From positions 109,061 through 173,060 of the forward strand of contig VXSP01000012.1 of NCBI GenBank assembly GCA_009837885.1: a DNA stretch of 64,000 bases, given 5' to 3'. The notes under the pieces are model-generated. The model made no database searches and had not been told where the DNA came from. It worked only from the letters and a program-made list of their open reading frames with translations. Position 1 is the first letter of the stretch; the number at the start of each line of letters is the position of its first letter. Shown here one piece after another: positions 53,948 to 64,000 of this stretch. The DNA is from Holophagales bacterium (lineage in GTDB: Bacteria > Acidobacteriota > Thermoanaerobaculia > Multivoradales > Multivoraceae). Both the position numbers and the translations under genes were made by a program.

Positions 53948-56795
53948 CCGCGGACGCGGGCTCCGCTCGGCGGCCCCCGCGACGTCGCTACCGGCCGGTC
54001 ATCGGACCCCGGCTGAAGCCTCTGCTGTGGGTGGTCTTCGGGCTCTTCGCCTTGCTGGCGGTGAACTCGTTCTACCTCTCCGGCGTCCGCGTGGCCGAGG
54101 CGGCGACGGGCGAGACCTACCAGAACTGGTTCTACATCTCGATGTTCCTGCTGCACCTGGCGGTGGGGGCGCTGTTCGTGCTGCCGGTGATCTGGTTCGG
54201 ACTGGCCCACATGCGGAACGCGCGGACGCGACCGAACCGGCGCGCGGTCAAGGTCGGGTACGCGCTCTTCGGTACGGCGCTGGTCCTTCTGTTCAGCGGC
54301 ATCGTGCTGACCCGGATCGAGGGCGTGATCACCGTGAACGACCCGACGGTCCGCGGCGTGGCCTACTGGCTCCACGTGCTCGCTCCCCTGGTGGCGGCCT
54401 GGCTGTTCGTGCTCCACCGGCTCGCGGGCAAGCGGATCAACTGGCGGATCGGCGGCCGAGTGGCGGCAGCGGCCGTCGTGCTGGTCGGCGTCGCCCTGGT
54501 GCTCCAGTTCCAGGACCCGCGGGCCTGGAACGTGGAGGGGCCGGCGTCGGGCGAGCAGTACTTCTTCCCGTCGCTCGCGCGCACCGCGAGCGGCGGCTTC
54601 ATCCCGGAGCACGCGCTGAGCAACGATGCCTACTGCGTCGAGTGTCATGCGGACGTTCACGAGCGCTGGAGCTACAGCGCCCACCGGTTCAGCTCCTTCA
54701 ACAATCCGGCGTACAGCTTCTCGGTGCAGCAGACGCGCGACAAGGCCTACGAGCGCTCGGGCGACGTTCAGGCGTCCCGCTTCTGCGCCGGTTGCCACGA
54801 CCCGGTCATCTTCTTCTCGGGCGCCTTCGACGACCCGGACTTCGACATCGACCAGCCGGCCGCCCACGCCGGGATCACCTGCACATCCTGCCACGCGATC
54901 ACCCACATCAACAGCCCGCGCGGCAACGCCGACTACACGATCGAGGAACCCCAGCACTACCCGTTCGCGTTCTCGGATTCCGCAATGCTCCGCTATGTCA
55001 ACCATCAGCTCGTCAAGGCCAAGCCGGAGCTGCACAAGCGGACCTTCCTCAAGCCCCTGCACACGACCTCCGAGTTCTGCGGCTCCTGCCACAAGGTCCA
55101 CCTCCCGGAAGAGCTGAACCACTACAAGTTCCTGCGCGGACAGAACCACTACGACTCGCACCTGCTTTCGGGCGTTTCGGGCCATGGCGTGGCGAGCTTC
55201 TACTACCCGCCCAAGGCTGAGCCCAACTGCAACGGCTGCCACATGGAACTGCTGCCGTCGGAGGACTTCGGCTCCCGGCGCTACGCGGAGAGCGAGCAGC
55301 CGGACGTCAACCAGGTCCACGATCACCTGTTCCCGTCGGCGAACACCGGCATCCCCCACCTGCTGGACTTTCCGGACTGGGTGATCGAGGCGCACCGGCA
55401 GTTCAACGAGGGCGTGGTCGACATCGACATCTTCGGCGTCAAGCCGGGCGGCACGATCGAGGACGAGCTGATCGCGCCGCTCCGGCCGGAGGTTCCCGCG
55501 CTGGAGCCGGGAGAGGACTACCTCCTGGAGGTCGTCGTGCGCACCCTGGGCCTGGGCCACCACCTGACCCAGGGCACCGCGGACTCGAACCAGCTCTGGC
55601 TCGACGTTGAGGTGCGCGACGAGTTGGGCAACCTGGTCGGACGCAGCGGCGGCCTGGGCGAAGGCAACCGGGTCGATCCCTGGTCGCACTTCATCAACGT
55701 CTACATGCTCGACCGGGACGGCGCGCGGATCGATCGTCGCAACGCGGAGGACATCTTCGTGCCGCTCTACGACCACCAGATCCCGCCGGGAGCGGGCGAC
55801 GTGGTCCACTACCGGCTGGAGGTGCCGCCGGCGGGCGTTGCCGCCGCGCTGACGGTGGAGGCGGCGCTTCGATACCGGAAGTTCGACACGACCTACCTGC
55901 GCCACATCTACGGTCCGGAAACGGCGAACGAACTGCCGATCCTCGACCTGGCCCGCGACTCGGTGACGTTCCAGGTGGGTGGCGGCGCGGCGGCGCCCGA
56001 CGCTGACGCCGAGTCGTCCGCGGCGTCCGTCCGCGAGCCCGGAAAGCCCCTGTGGCAACGCTGGAACGACTACGGCATCGGCCTGCTGCGCAAGGGCGGC
56101 ACCGGCCGCGGCGAGCTTCGCCAGGCGATCGAAGCCTTCACGCGGGTCGAGGAACTGGGTCGCCCCGACGGTCCGCTCAACCTGGCGCGCGTCTACCTGG
56201 CCCAGGGCACGGTTCGGGACGACGCCATCGCAGCGCTCGAGCGAGCGGCGGCGTTCGATCCGCCGGCGCCAAGCTGGTCGGTGGCCTGGTTCTCGGGCCT
56301 GGTGAACCTGCAGAACGGAGCGGTCGACGACGCGATCTCGAACTTCCGCTCCATCCTCGAGGCGGACAGCGAGGAAATGCGCCGGCGCGGCTTCGATTTC
56401 AGCCGGGACGTGCGGCTGCACAATGAGCTTGGACTCGCCCTGTTCGAGCGCGCCAAGCGGGAGCGCGGACCGGCCCGCACCGATACGCGGGCGGAGCGGC
56501 TGCGCGAAGCCCGCGAGTCGTTCGACCGCGCGCTCGTCATCGATCCGGAGAACGTGACGGCCCACTACAACCTCGGCCTGATCCACGCCCAGCTCGGCGA
56601 CGCGGACAGCGCGGTCCGGCACCGCGAGCTTCACGCGCGCTACAAGCCCGACGACAACGCCCGCGACCGGGCGATCGGCATCGCCAGGCGCGCCGACGCC
56701 GCGGCCGATCACGCCGCGGAGGCGATCGTCATCTACGACCTGCACCGGCCCGAGCGTTTCGAGGGTAGCCGGGCAGCAGTTGCCGGAGGCGGCGG

Positions 56796-56799
<4 letters not shown>
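53944..56799 (+). CDS. Membrane-anchored pentahaem cytochrome c with C-terminal TPR repeats
   Basis: 951 residues. About five membrane helices (54015-54520) precede five CxxCH sites: CVECH, CAGCH, CTSCH, CGSCH and CNGCH, between about 54630 and 55240. A beta-rich region follows, then TPR-like repeats (about 56050-56680; HYNLGLIHAQLGDADSAV near the end). This is a multihaem cytochrome, exported and probably electron-transferring, with a protein-interaction tail. It is translationally coupled upstream (GTGA) and downstream (TTGA). Confidence 0.88.
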
Positions 56800-58739
<1,940 letters not shown>

Positions 58740-58800
58740 CGGAGCCGGCCACACCTCCGATGCGACCGTGTACAGTAGACGGTCCGCATCCCCTGAGATG

Positions 58801-60189
58801 AAAACGCTCCGAGTTCGTTTGGTTCGGGCGCTGCCGATACTCCTTGCCGGCCTGCTGCCGGCCGGCCTCGCCGCGCAGACGATCGTCCTGACGAACGTCA
58901 ACATCATCGACGGCAACGGTGGTCCGGTGCAGCAGGGGATGACGATCGTCATCGAGGGCCAGCGGATCGCCTCGATCACGGAGGGCGCCTACGAAGCCGC
59001 GGATGCCGACGACGGCGCCGAAGTCCACGATCTCGACGGCGCCTGGGTGCTGCCCGGGTTCTGGAACATGCACGCCCACCTGAGCGTGATGTTCCCGGAC
59101 AATCCCGCCCTTGCCGGCGAACGGATGCCGTCCAAGGTCATCCGCGCGGGGCTGAACTCGATCGACGGGCTGCGCCACGGCTTCACCAGCGTGCGCTCGG
59201 TGGGCGAGGAGGACTACATCGACGTCGCCTGGCAGCAGGCGTTCGACCATGGCTTCTTCCTCGGTCCGCGGGTCTTCGCCAGCGGCGAGCCGGTGAGCCC
59301 GACCGCGGGACATCGCGGTTACGTCGAGGAAGGCGCCGACGGCGTGGCCGCGATCCGCAAGGAGGTACGGAGGCGCGTCCAGAAGGGTGCCAGGGTAATC
59401 AAGCTGTTCAGCGTCGAGATGCTGCCGGACGAGCTGGAGACGGCGGTCCAGACGGCGCACAGCCTGGGCGTTCACGTGACCTCCCACGTCCGCGAACCAG
59501 GGGCGCTTGCCGCGGTGAAGGCAGGAGTGGACTGTCTCGAGCACGGCTACGGCCTGACCGACGAGACGATCGAGCTGATGGCCAAGAAGGGGACGTTCTA
59601 CACCCCGACGATCATCTGCAACCTGAGCGCCGGGTACATCGCCGAGCGCGAGGCGCGGCTGGCGGAACTCGGATACGCGGACGACGAGGAGATCGTGCGG
59701 TTGCGGACGATGGTCGCCTTCGCCGACGAACGGTCGCCGGAGTTCGCACGCGAACAGCGGCGCATCCTGAAGAAGTCGGCCGAGGCGGGCGTCAAGCTGC
59801 TGATCGGCTCGGACTCCATGCCGGTCGGCGAGATGGGATTCCTGGAGATGGAGCAGTTCGTCATCTCTGGAGTCAGCGAGATGGACACGATCATCGCGGC
59901 AACGCGGAACGCGGCCGAGGTACAGGGTGTGCTCGACGTGCTCGGCACGGTGGAGGAAGGGAAGCTGGCCGACCTGGTCGTCCTGGGGGCCAACCCGCTC
60001 GAGAACATCTCGAACATCCGCGAGACGGTCATGGTGCTCAAGGGCGGCGTGATCGTCGACCTGGACGGGCAACTCGGAACGGCGACCTACTGGGACTACT
60101 ACGGCTCGATGGAGTTGCCGGAGGGCTTCCTCGCTGAGTCCGAGGCGGCGGCGGGCTTCCAGCGCGGCAACACGGCAACGGATCAATAG
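58801..60189 (+). CDS. Exported amidohydrolase family protein
   Basis: 462 residues from ATG 58801, preferred over the earlier ATG 58768 because it begins the signal peptide (ALPILLAGLLPAGLAAQ). The metal-binding start HAH (NMHAHLSV), the loop RVIKLFS, VTSHVRE, and DCLEHGYGL, and the late LIGSDSMP fit amidohydrolases of the imidazolonepropionase/Xaa-Pro-like class. The substrate is unknown. A close paralogue follows. Confidence 0.88.
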   Translation, partial: KTLRVRLVRALPILLAGLLPAGLAAQTIVLTNVNIIDGNGGPVQQGMTIVIEGQRIASITEGAYEAADADDGAEVHDLDGAWVLPGFWNMHAHLSVMFPDNPALAGERMPSKVIRAGLNSIDGLRHGFTSVRSVGEEDYIDVAWQQAFDHGFFLGPRVFASGEPVSPTAGHRGYVEEGADGVAAIRKEVRRRVQKGARVIKLFSVEMLPDELETAVQTAHSLGVHVTSHVREPGALAAVKAGVDCLEHGYGLTDETIELMAKKGTFYTPTIICNLSAGYIAEREARLAELGYADDEEIVRLRTMVAFADERSPEFAREQRRILKKSAEAGVKLLIGSDSMPVGEMGFLEMEQFVISGVSEMDTIIAATRNAAEVQGVLDVLGTVEEGKLADLVVLGANPLENISNIRETVMVLKGGVIVDLDGQLGTATYWDYYGSMELPEGFLAESEAAAGFQRGNTATDQ

Positions 60190-60220
60190 CGCGATCGACA
60201 GATCGCAGGAGGGCAGAGGG

Positions 60221-61624
60221 ATGAAGCGGAGCACACGGAACCGGGCCCTCCGAGGCGGTGAGTTGCAGACTGGGTGCGCCGGCGTCCCCGCCGGCATTCG
60301 GCGCGAAGCGCCGGCCTCCGGGAGCGTCGCCGCCCTGTGTTGTCTGGCGATCATCGCGTCGCTGGCGTCGGCCCCCGCCGTCGCGCAGACGACGGTCCTC
60401 AGCAACGCCACAGTCATCGACGCCACCGGCGCGTCGCCGATCGAGGACGCCGCGGTGGTCATCGAGGGCAACCGGATCACCGCGATCCACACGCCGTCGT
60501 CCTCCGCGCCCGACCCCGGCGACGACGGCCGCGTGATCGACCTGGGCGGCGCCTACGTCCTGCCGGGGCTGTGGAACAACCACTCCCACCTCGGCGACCT
60601 GCTGCCGGACCCGAAGGGCCTGTTGGAGGACGAACCGCTGCCGCGGGCCATGATCCGGGCCGGCCGCAATGCGATCGACGCGCTCAAGGCCGGCTTCACG
60701 ACGCTGCGGATCACCGGCGACCGCGACTTCATCGACGTCGCCTGGAAGGAGGCGTTCGATTCCGGCGCCTTCGTCGGACCGCGGATCGTCGCCGGCGGCC
60801 CGCCGCTCTCGACCGACGGCGACACGGACTGGCTGGTGCGGACCGGCAAGGGGCCGGAGGGGATCCGGGCGGTCGTCGCCGACAACATCGCGAACGGGGT
60901 CCAGCTCATCAAGTTCCTGGGCAGCCGGATGCCGCCCGAGGAGTTGATCGCCGGGATCGAGGAAGCGCACCGGCACGGCGTTCCGGTCACCATCCATGGC
61001 GGGGACGAAACGGCCCGGATCGCCGCGATGGCCGGCGCCGAGAGCATGGAGCACGGCAACGACCTCTCCGACGACACGATCCGGATGATGGCCGAGGCGG
61101 GGATGTTCCTCGACCCGACGATCCAGTGCAACCTGAGCGACGAGTTCATCGTCGAGCGGGAGCGGCTGATCGCGGAGGCCGGGTACGTGGCGCCACCGGA
61201 AGTCATCGAAGGCCGGGTGCGGGTCTCCCGCGCCGACGAGCGGAGCCCGGAGTACGCGAACCACGCGCGCGACGTGATCAACAAGGCATACGCCGCGGGC
61301 ATCCGCCTGACCACCGGCAGCGACTCGAACCCGATCTCCGAGATCGGCATTCTCGAGATCGAACAGTTCGTCTTCCACGGCATCCCGGCGATGGGCGCCA
61401 TCCAGGCGGCGACGCGCAACAGCGCCGAGATGATGGGCATGCTGGACGACCTGGGCACGGTCGAGGTCGGCAAGCTCGCCGACCTGATCGTGCTCGAGAA
61501 GAACCCGCTCGAGCACATCTCGCACCTGCGCAGCCTGTCCATGGTGATCAAGGACGGCAAGATCGTGAACCGCTCACAGGACGAGGGTCAGGCCAGCTTC
61601 TGGGAGCTGTACCTGCAGGACTGA
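60221..61624 (+). CDS. Exported amidohydrolase family protein with a translated REP insert
   Basis: 467 residues. A paralogue of the preceding protein, with the same motifs (NNHSHLGD, VTIHGGDE, ESMEHGND, TTGSDSNP). The signal peptide (LCCLAIIASLASAPAVAQ) is preceded by a segment TGCAGVPAGIRREAPA encoded by a REP-like repeat (60269-60320). No ATG, GTG or TTG lies between the repeat and the hydrophobic core, so the repeat appears to be translated. Metal-dependent hydrolase, substrate unknown. Confidence 0.87.
   Translation: MKRSTRNRALRGGELQTGCAGVPAGIRREAPASGSVAALCCLAIIASLASAPAVAQTTVLSNATVIDATGASPIEDAAVVIEGNRITAIHTPSSSAPDPGDDGRVIDLGGAYVLPGLWNNHSHLGDLLPDPKGLLEDEPLPRAMIRAGRNAIDALKAGFTTLRITGDRDFIDVAWKEAFDSGAFVGPRIVAGGPPLSTDGDTDWLVRTGKGPEGIRAVVADNIANGVQLIKFLGSRMPPEELIAGIEEAHRHGVPVTIHGGDETARIAAMAGAESMEHGNDLSDDTIRMMAEAGMFLDPTIQCNLSDEFIVERERLIAEAGYVAPPEVIEGRVRVSRADERSPEYANHARDVINKAYAAGIRLTTGSDSNPISEIGILEIEQFVFHGIPAMGAIQAATRNSAEMMGMLDDLGTVEVGKLADLIVLEKNPLEHISHLRSLSMVIKDGKIVNRSQDEGQASFWELYLQD
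60269..60320 (+). repeat. REP-like double-hairpin repeat, copy 2, inside coding sequence
   Basis: ACTGGGTGCGCCGGCGTCCC then CGCCGGC closes hairpin 1 (GCCGGCG-TCCC-CGCCGGC). CGGCGC-GAA-GCGCCG forms hairpin 2. The unit is in frame and encodes TGCAGVPAGIRREAPA upstream of the signal core of the amidohydrolase. Same orientation and frame as copy 3. Confidence 0.8.
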
Positions 61625-61637
61625 GGGGGAGAAGCAG

Positions 61638-62981
61638 ATGAGGCAGCCCGGGACGTTGCAGGGAACGCGCGCGGCACACACTGGGTGCGCCGGCGTCCCC
61701 GCCGGCATCCGGCGCAAAGCGCCGGCCTTCCGTGGTTCCTTCGCGACAGCGCTCGCCTTCGTCGCCGGCTGCATCCTCCTGATCGCCTGCGCCCCGCGGG
61801 ACCTCGTCACGCTGCCCGAGATCGACACCTCCGGCTCGCCCGACGGCATCGTCGACCTCCCGGCCGACGTGCCGGAGGTGTTCCACAAGTACTTCGACCG
61901 GTACGCCTACCACCCGACGCCGGACGGCAGGCGGATCCACTTCCTGGTCTCTTCCGGCTGGACCCGCGACCAGATCAAGCACGGCCTGAACGTGATGGAG
62001 CACCTGCTGGCGGACCACCCGGGCTCGGTCTACGGCGACGACAAATCCGGCATCGCCGCCGCGATGGCGGACCGCAAGGCGACGATGGTCTTCTTCGACA
62101 CCGAACCCGACATGCGCCAGGCGATGAGCGAGGGACTGCCCGAAGCGACCGACCTCAGTATGCAGGACCTGCGCGCGAACGAGTGTCCGGCCCCGGGCGA
62201 CGCGGACTACATGGGCCACGTCACCAGGGACGCGTCCTACGAGGAGATCTGGCACCTGATCCACGACTACGGGATCAAGCCGACCCTACCGGAGATGATC
62301 GCCGAGATGAGAACGGCGAACGACGCGGCGGCGGAGAAGGGCTGGTACGCATGGCCCCGGGAAGTGACGGACGACCATCCGAACGAGTACGTCGGCGCCC
62401 TGATCGACAACTACTACGACCTCTGGACCGTGCCGCCGACCGTGTACGAGGGGCGCCCCATCGAGCCGGATGAGATTCCCGAGGGCTACTCGCACTTCGG
62501 GCAGTACTTCGCCGGCAGCCGGGCGGCCATGCCGGAGAAGGACCCGCCCGGCTACGCGCTGGTCACGGGGTTCGTCGGGCCGCATCTGACCTACACGCCG
62601 GAACTGCCGCTGGACTTCAGCGGGACGTTCTCGATGACGTTCGATCCGGACGTGCGGTACACGATGAAGACCCAGCACTTGCGAAACGTCGCGCTGACGG
62701 GAGACGGCGACGCGGATCTGCGAGGCAACGCTCACGACAACGTGCTCACCGGCAACGCCGGCGCGAACGTGCTGGAGGGCGGTGGCGGCAACGACACCCT
62801 GGACGGCGGCGAAGGCAGCGACACGGCCGTGTTCAGCGGGCCGGCGGCCGACTACGAAGTGACCACCGATGCGGACGGAACGACCGTGACCGACTCGCAG
62901 GTGGACCGGGACGGCGTCGACACGCTGCGGGGCGTGGAGTCCCTGGAGTTCAGCGACGAGACGGTTCAGTTGGAACAGTAG
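61638..62981 (+). CDS. Lipoprotein-like protein with RTX calcium-binding tail and translated REP insert
   Basis: 447 residues. After a REP-encoded segment (TGCAGVPAGIRRKAPA) comes a hydrophobic core ending LLIACAP, a lipobox-like Cys. The main domain (about 61790-62690) is shared with the next gene and has FLVSSGWTRDQIKHGLNVM, YEEIWHLIHDYG and YEGRPIEPDEI. The C-terminal tail has RTX-like repeats (GNAGANVLEGGGGNDTLDGG, then EGSDTAVFSG), which bind calcium in RTX exoproteins. I do not recognise the main domain. Likely outer-membrane or surface-exposed. Confidence 0.75.
   Translation: MRQPGTLQGTRAAHTGCAGVPAGIRRKAPAFRGSFATALAFVAGCILLIACAPRDLVTLPEIDTSGSPDGIVDLPADVPEVFHKYFDRYAYHPTPDGRRIHFLVSSGWTRDQIKHGLNVMEHLLADHPGSVYGDDKSGIAAAMADRKATMVFFDTEPDMRQAMSEGLPEATDLSMQDLRANECPAPGDADYMGHVTRDASYEEIWHLIHDYGIKPTLPEMIAEMRTANDAAAEKGWYAWPREVTDDHPNEYVGALIDNYYDLWTVPPTVYEGRPIEPDEIPEGYSHFGQYFAGSRAAMPEKDPPGYALVTGFVGPHLTYTPELPLDFSGTFSMTFDPDVRYTMKTQHLRNVALTGDGDADLRGNAHDNVLTGNAGANVLEGGGGNDTLDGGEGSDTAVFSGPAADYEVTTDADGTTVTDSQVDRDGVDTLRGVESLEFSDETVQLEQ
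61677..61732 (+). repeat. REP-like double-hairpin repeat, copy 3, inside coding sequence
   Basis: ACACTGGGTGCGCCGGCGTC then CCCGCCGGC forms hairpin 1 as in copy 2. CCGGCGC-AAA-GCGCCGG forms hairpin 2 (7-bp stem). In frame with the lipoprotein gene, encoding TGCAGVPAGIRRKAPA. The paralogue at 62998 lacks this segment, so it looks like a recent insertion. Confidence 0.8.
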
Positions 62982-62997
62982 AGAACAGGAGAAGCCG

Positions 62998-64000
62998 ATG
63001 AAGTTGACTCGGACACGCGCGAGGTTGATTCGGACATGCGTTCTGATCGCGGTTCTCGCACTGCTGGCGGTCTCGTGCGCCCCGCGGGAACTCGTCACCC
63101 TGCCGGACATCGACACGTCGGGTTCGCCCGACGGCATCGTCGACCTGCCGGCCGACGTGCCGGAGGTGTTCCATGAACACTTCAACAGGTACGCCTACGT
63201 GCCGACGCCGGACGGCAGGCGGATCCACTTCCTGGTCTCTTCCGGCTGGACCCGCGACCAGATCAAGCATGGCCTGAACGTGATGGAGCACCTGCTGGCC
63301 GACTTCCCCGGCTCGGAGTACGGTGACGACAAGAGCGCCATCGCGCACGCGATGGCGGACCGCAAGGCGACGATGGTGTTCTTCGACACCGAGCCCGACC
63401 TGGTCCAGGCGATGAGGGGGGGACTGGGCGACGCGACCGATCTCAGCATGCAGGATCTGCGCGCGAACGAGTGCCCGGCCCCGGGCGACGCCGACTACAT
63501 GGCTCACGTCACCCGCGACGCCTCCTACGAGGAGATCTGGCACCTGATCCATGACTACGGCGTCGTGCCGACGTTGCCGGACATGATCGCCGAGATGCAA
63601 ACGGCCAACGACGAGGCGGAGGCGAAGGGCTGGGAGGGCTGGCCGGAAGACGAGCCGGAGAACCACCCGAACGAGTACGTCGGCGTTCTGCACGACAACT
63701 ACTACGACCTGTGGACCGTGATCCCGACCCTGTACGAGGGGCGCCCCATCGGTCCCGGAGACGTCCCGGAGGGGCACTCGCACTTCGGCGTGTACTTCGC
63801 CGGCAGTCGCGCGGCCATGCCGGAGAAGGACCCGCTGGGTTTCGACCTGATCCGGAAGTGGGTGCCGCCGCATCTGACCTTCACCCCGGAGCTGCCGCTG
63901 GACTTCAGCGGCACCTTCTCGATGACGTACGACCCGGAGGTGCGCTACACGATGAAGACGCAGCATCTGCGGAACGTCGCGCTCACCGGCGACGGCGACG
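62998..64000 (+). CDS. Lipoprotein paralogue of the 61638 gene (continues beyond the window)
   Basis: Open from ATG 62998, preceded by CAGGAG, to the window end. The signal is MKLTRTRARLIRTCVLIAVL then ALLAVSCAP, with lipobox Cys. The main domain is nearly the same as in the preceding protein (PDGIVDLPADVPEVF, FLVSSGWTRDQIKHG, YEEIWHLIHDYG). There is no REP-encoded insert. The tail is cut off, so an RTX end cannot be tested. A tandem duplication is clear. Confidence 0.9.
   Translation, partial: MKLTRTRARLIRTCVLIAVLALLAVSCAPRELVTLPDIDTSGSPDGIVDLPADVPEVFHEHFNRYAYVPTPDGRRIHFLVSSGWTRDQIKHGLNVMEHLLADFPGSEYGDDKSAIAHAMADRKATMVFFDTEPDLVQAMRGGLGDATDLSMQDLRANECPAPGDADYMAHVTRDASYEEIWHLIHDYGVVPTLPDMIAEMQTANDEAEAKGWEGWPEDEPENHPNEYVGVLHDNYYDLWTVIPTLYEGRPIGPGDVPEGHSHFGVYFAGSRAAMPEKDPLGFDLIRKWVPPHLTFTPELPLDFSGTFSMTYDPEVRYTMKTQHLRNVALTGDGD

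Overview
The window is GC-rich (about two thirds G+C by eye), densely coded on both strands and has no phage structural, integrase or transposase gene. I infer an uncultivated Acidobacteriota-type bacterium, possibly Thermoanaerobaculia-like. The grounds are CRTAC1/ASPIC proteins next to a TPR multihaem cytochrome, a tannase-family esterase, a quinoprotein dehydrogenase, secreted amidohydrolases and large Calx-beta/PKD exoproteins. No ribosomal marker is present, so the assignment is tentative.

Layout. 1-2.4 kb: antitoxin tail, PP2C phosphatase and a DUF4143 ATPase with a two-site operator. 2.4-8.6 kb: an ATP synthase operon (b', b, delta, alpha, gamma, beta, epsilon) without subunits a and c. 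8.6-14.4 kb: a degenerate tRNA-Ser-like sequence, a giant subtilase-like exoprotein, an intact tRNA-Ser(GCT), an antitoxin remnant and a secreted protein made of three copies of the domain that ends the giant exoprotein. 14.4-16.5 kb: tannase/feruloyl esterase and a small nucleotidyltransferase pair.

16.5-32.1 kb is a defence-type island of visibly lower GC. It holds two uncharacterised genes, a three-gene DUF4297 nuclease / middle component / SMC-like ATPase operon (ABC-three-component type), a NYN-domain RNase gene, a vsr remnant, a complete type I restriction-modification locus (hsdM-hsdS-hsdR), a small ORF with a perfect Shine-Dalgarno, and a TIR-domain protein.

32-47 kb is mainly metabolic: cytochrome P460, an IorAB-type molybdenum hydroxylase, an FAD monooxygenase, a TIGR03084 protein, tRNA-Gln, a quinoprotein, a DegP-type protease, a thioredoxin-fold gene with an in-frame UGA (very likely a selenoprotein), glucose-6-phosphate isomerase, vapBC, a GST and a crotonase. 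47-49.3 kb is a PIN / HTH-ImmA pair with a palindromic control region. 49.3-64 kb encodes a TraB protein, a lipoprotein sulfatase, a translationally coupled PBP-like / pentahaem cytochrome-TPR / CRTAC1 operon, two amidohydrolases and two tandem lipoprotein paralogues, one with an RTX tail; the second runs off the window.

The most unusual points are the in-frame UGA gene at 42.3 kb; a REP-like double-hairpin repeat translated in the same frame inside the N-terminal export region of two unrelated proteins (60.3 and 61.7 kb), with a third copy at 32.8 kb; the ~100-residue two-cysteine domain shared by two secreted proteins; and the ABC-three-component operon with its NYN neighbour.
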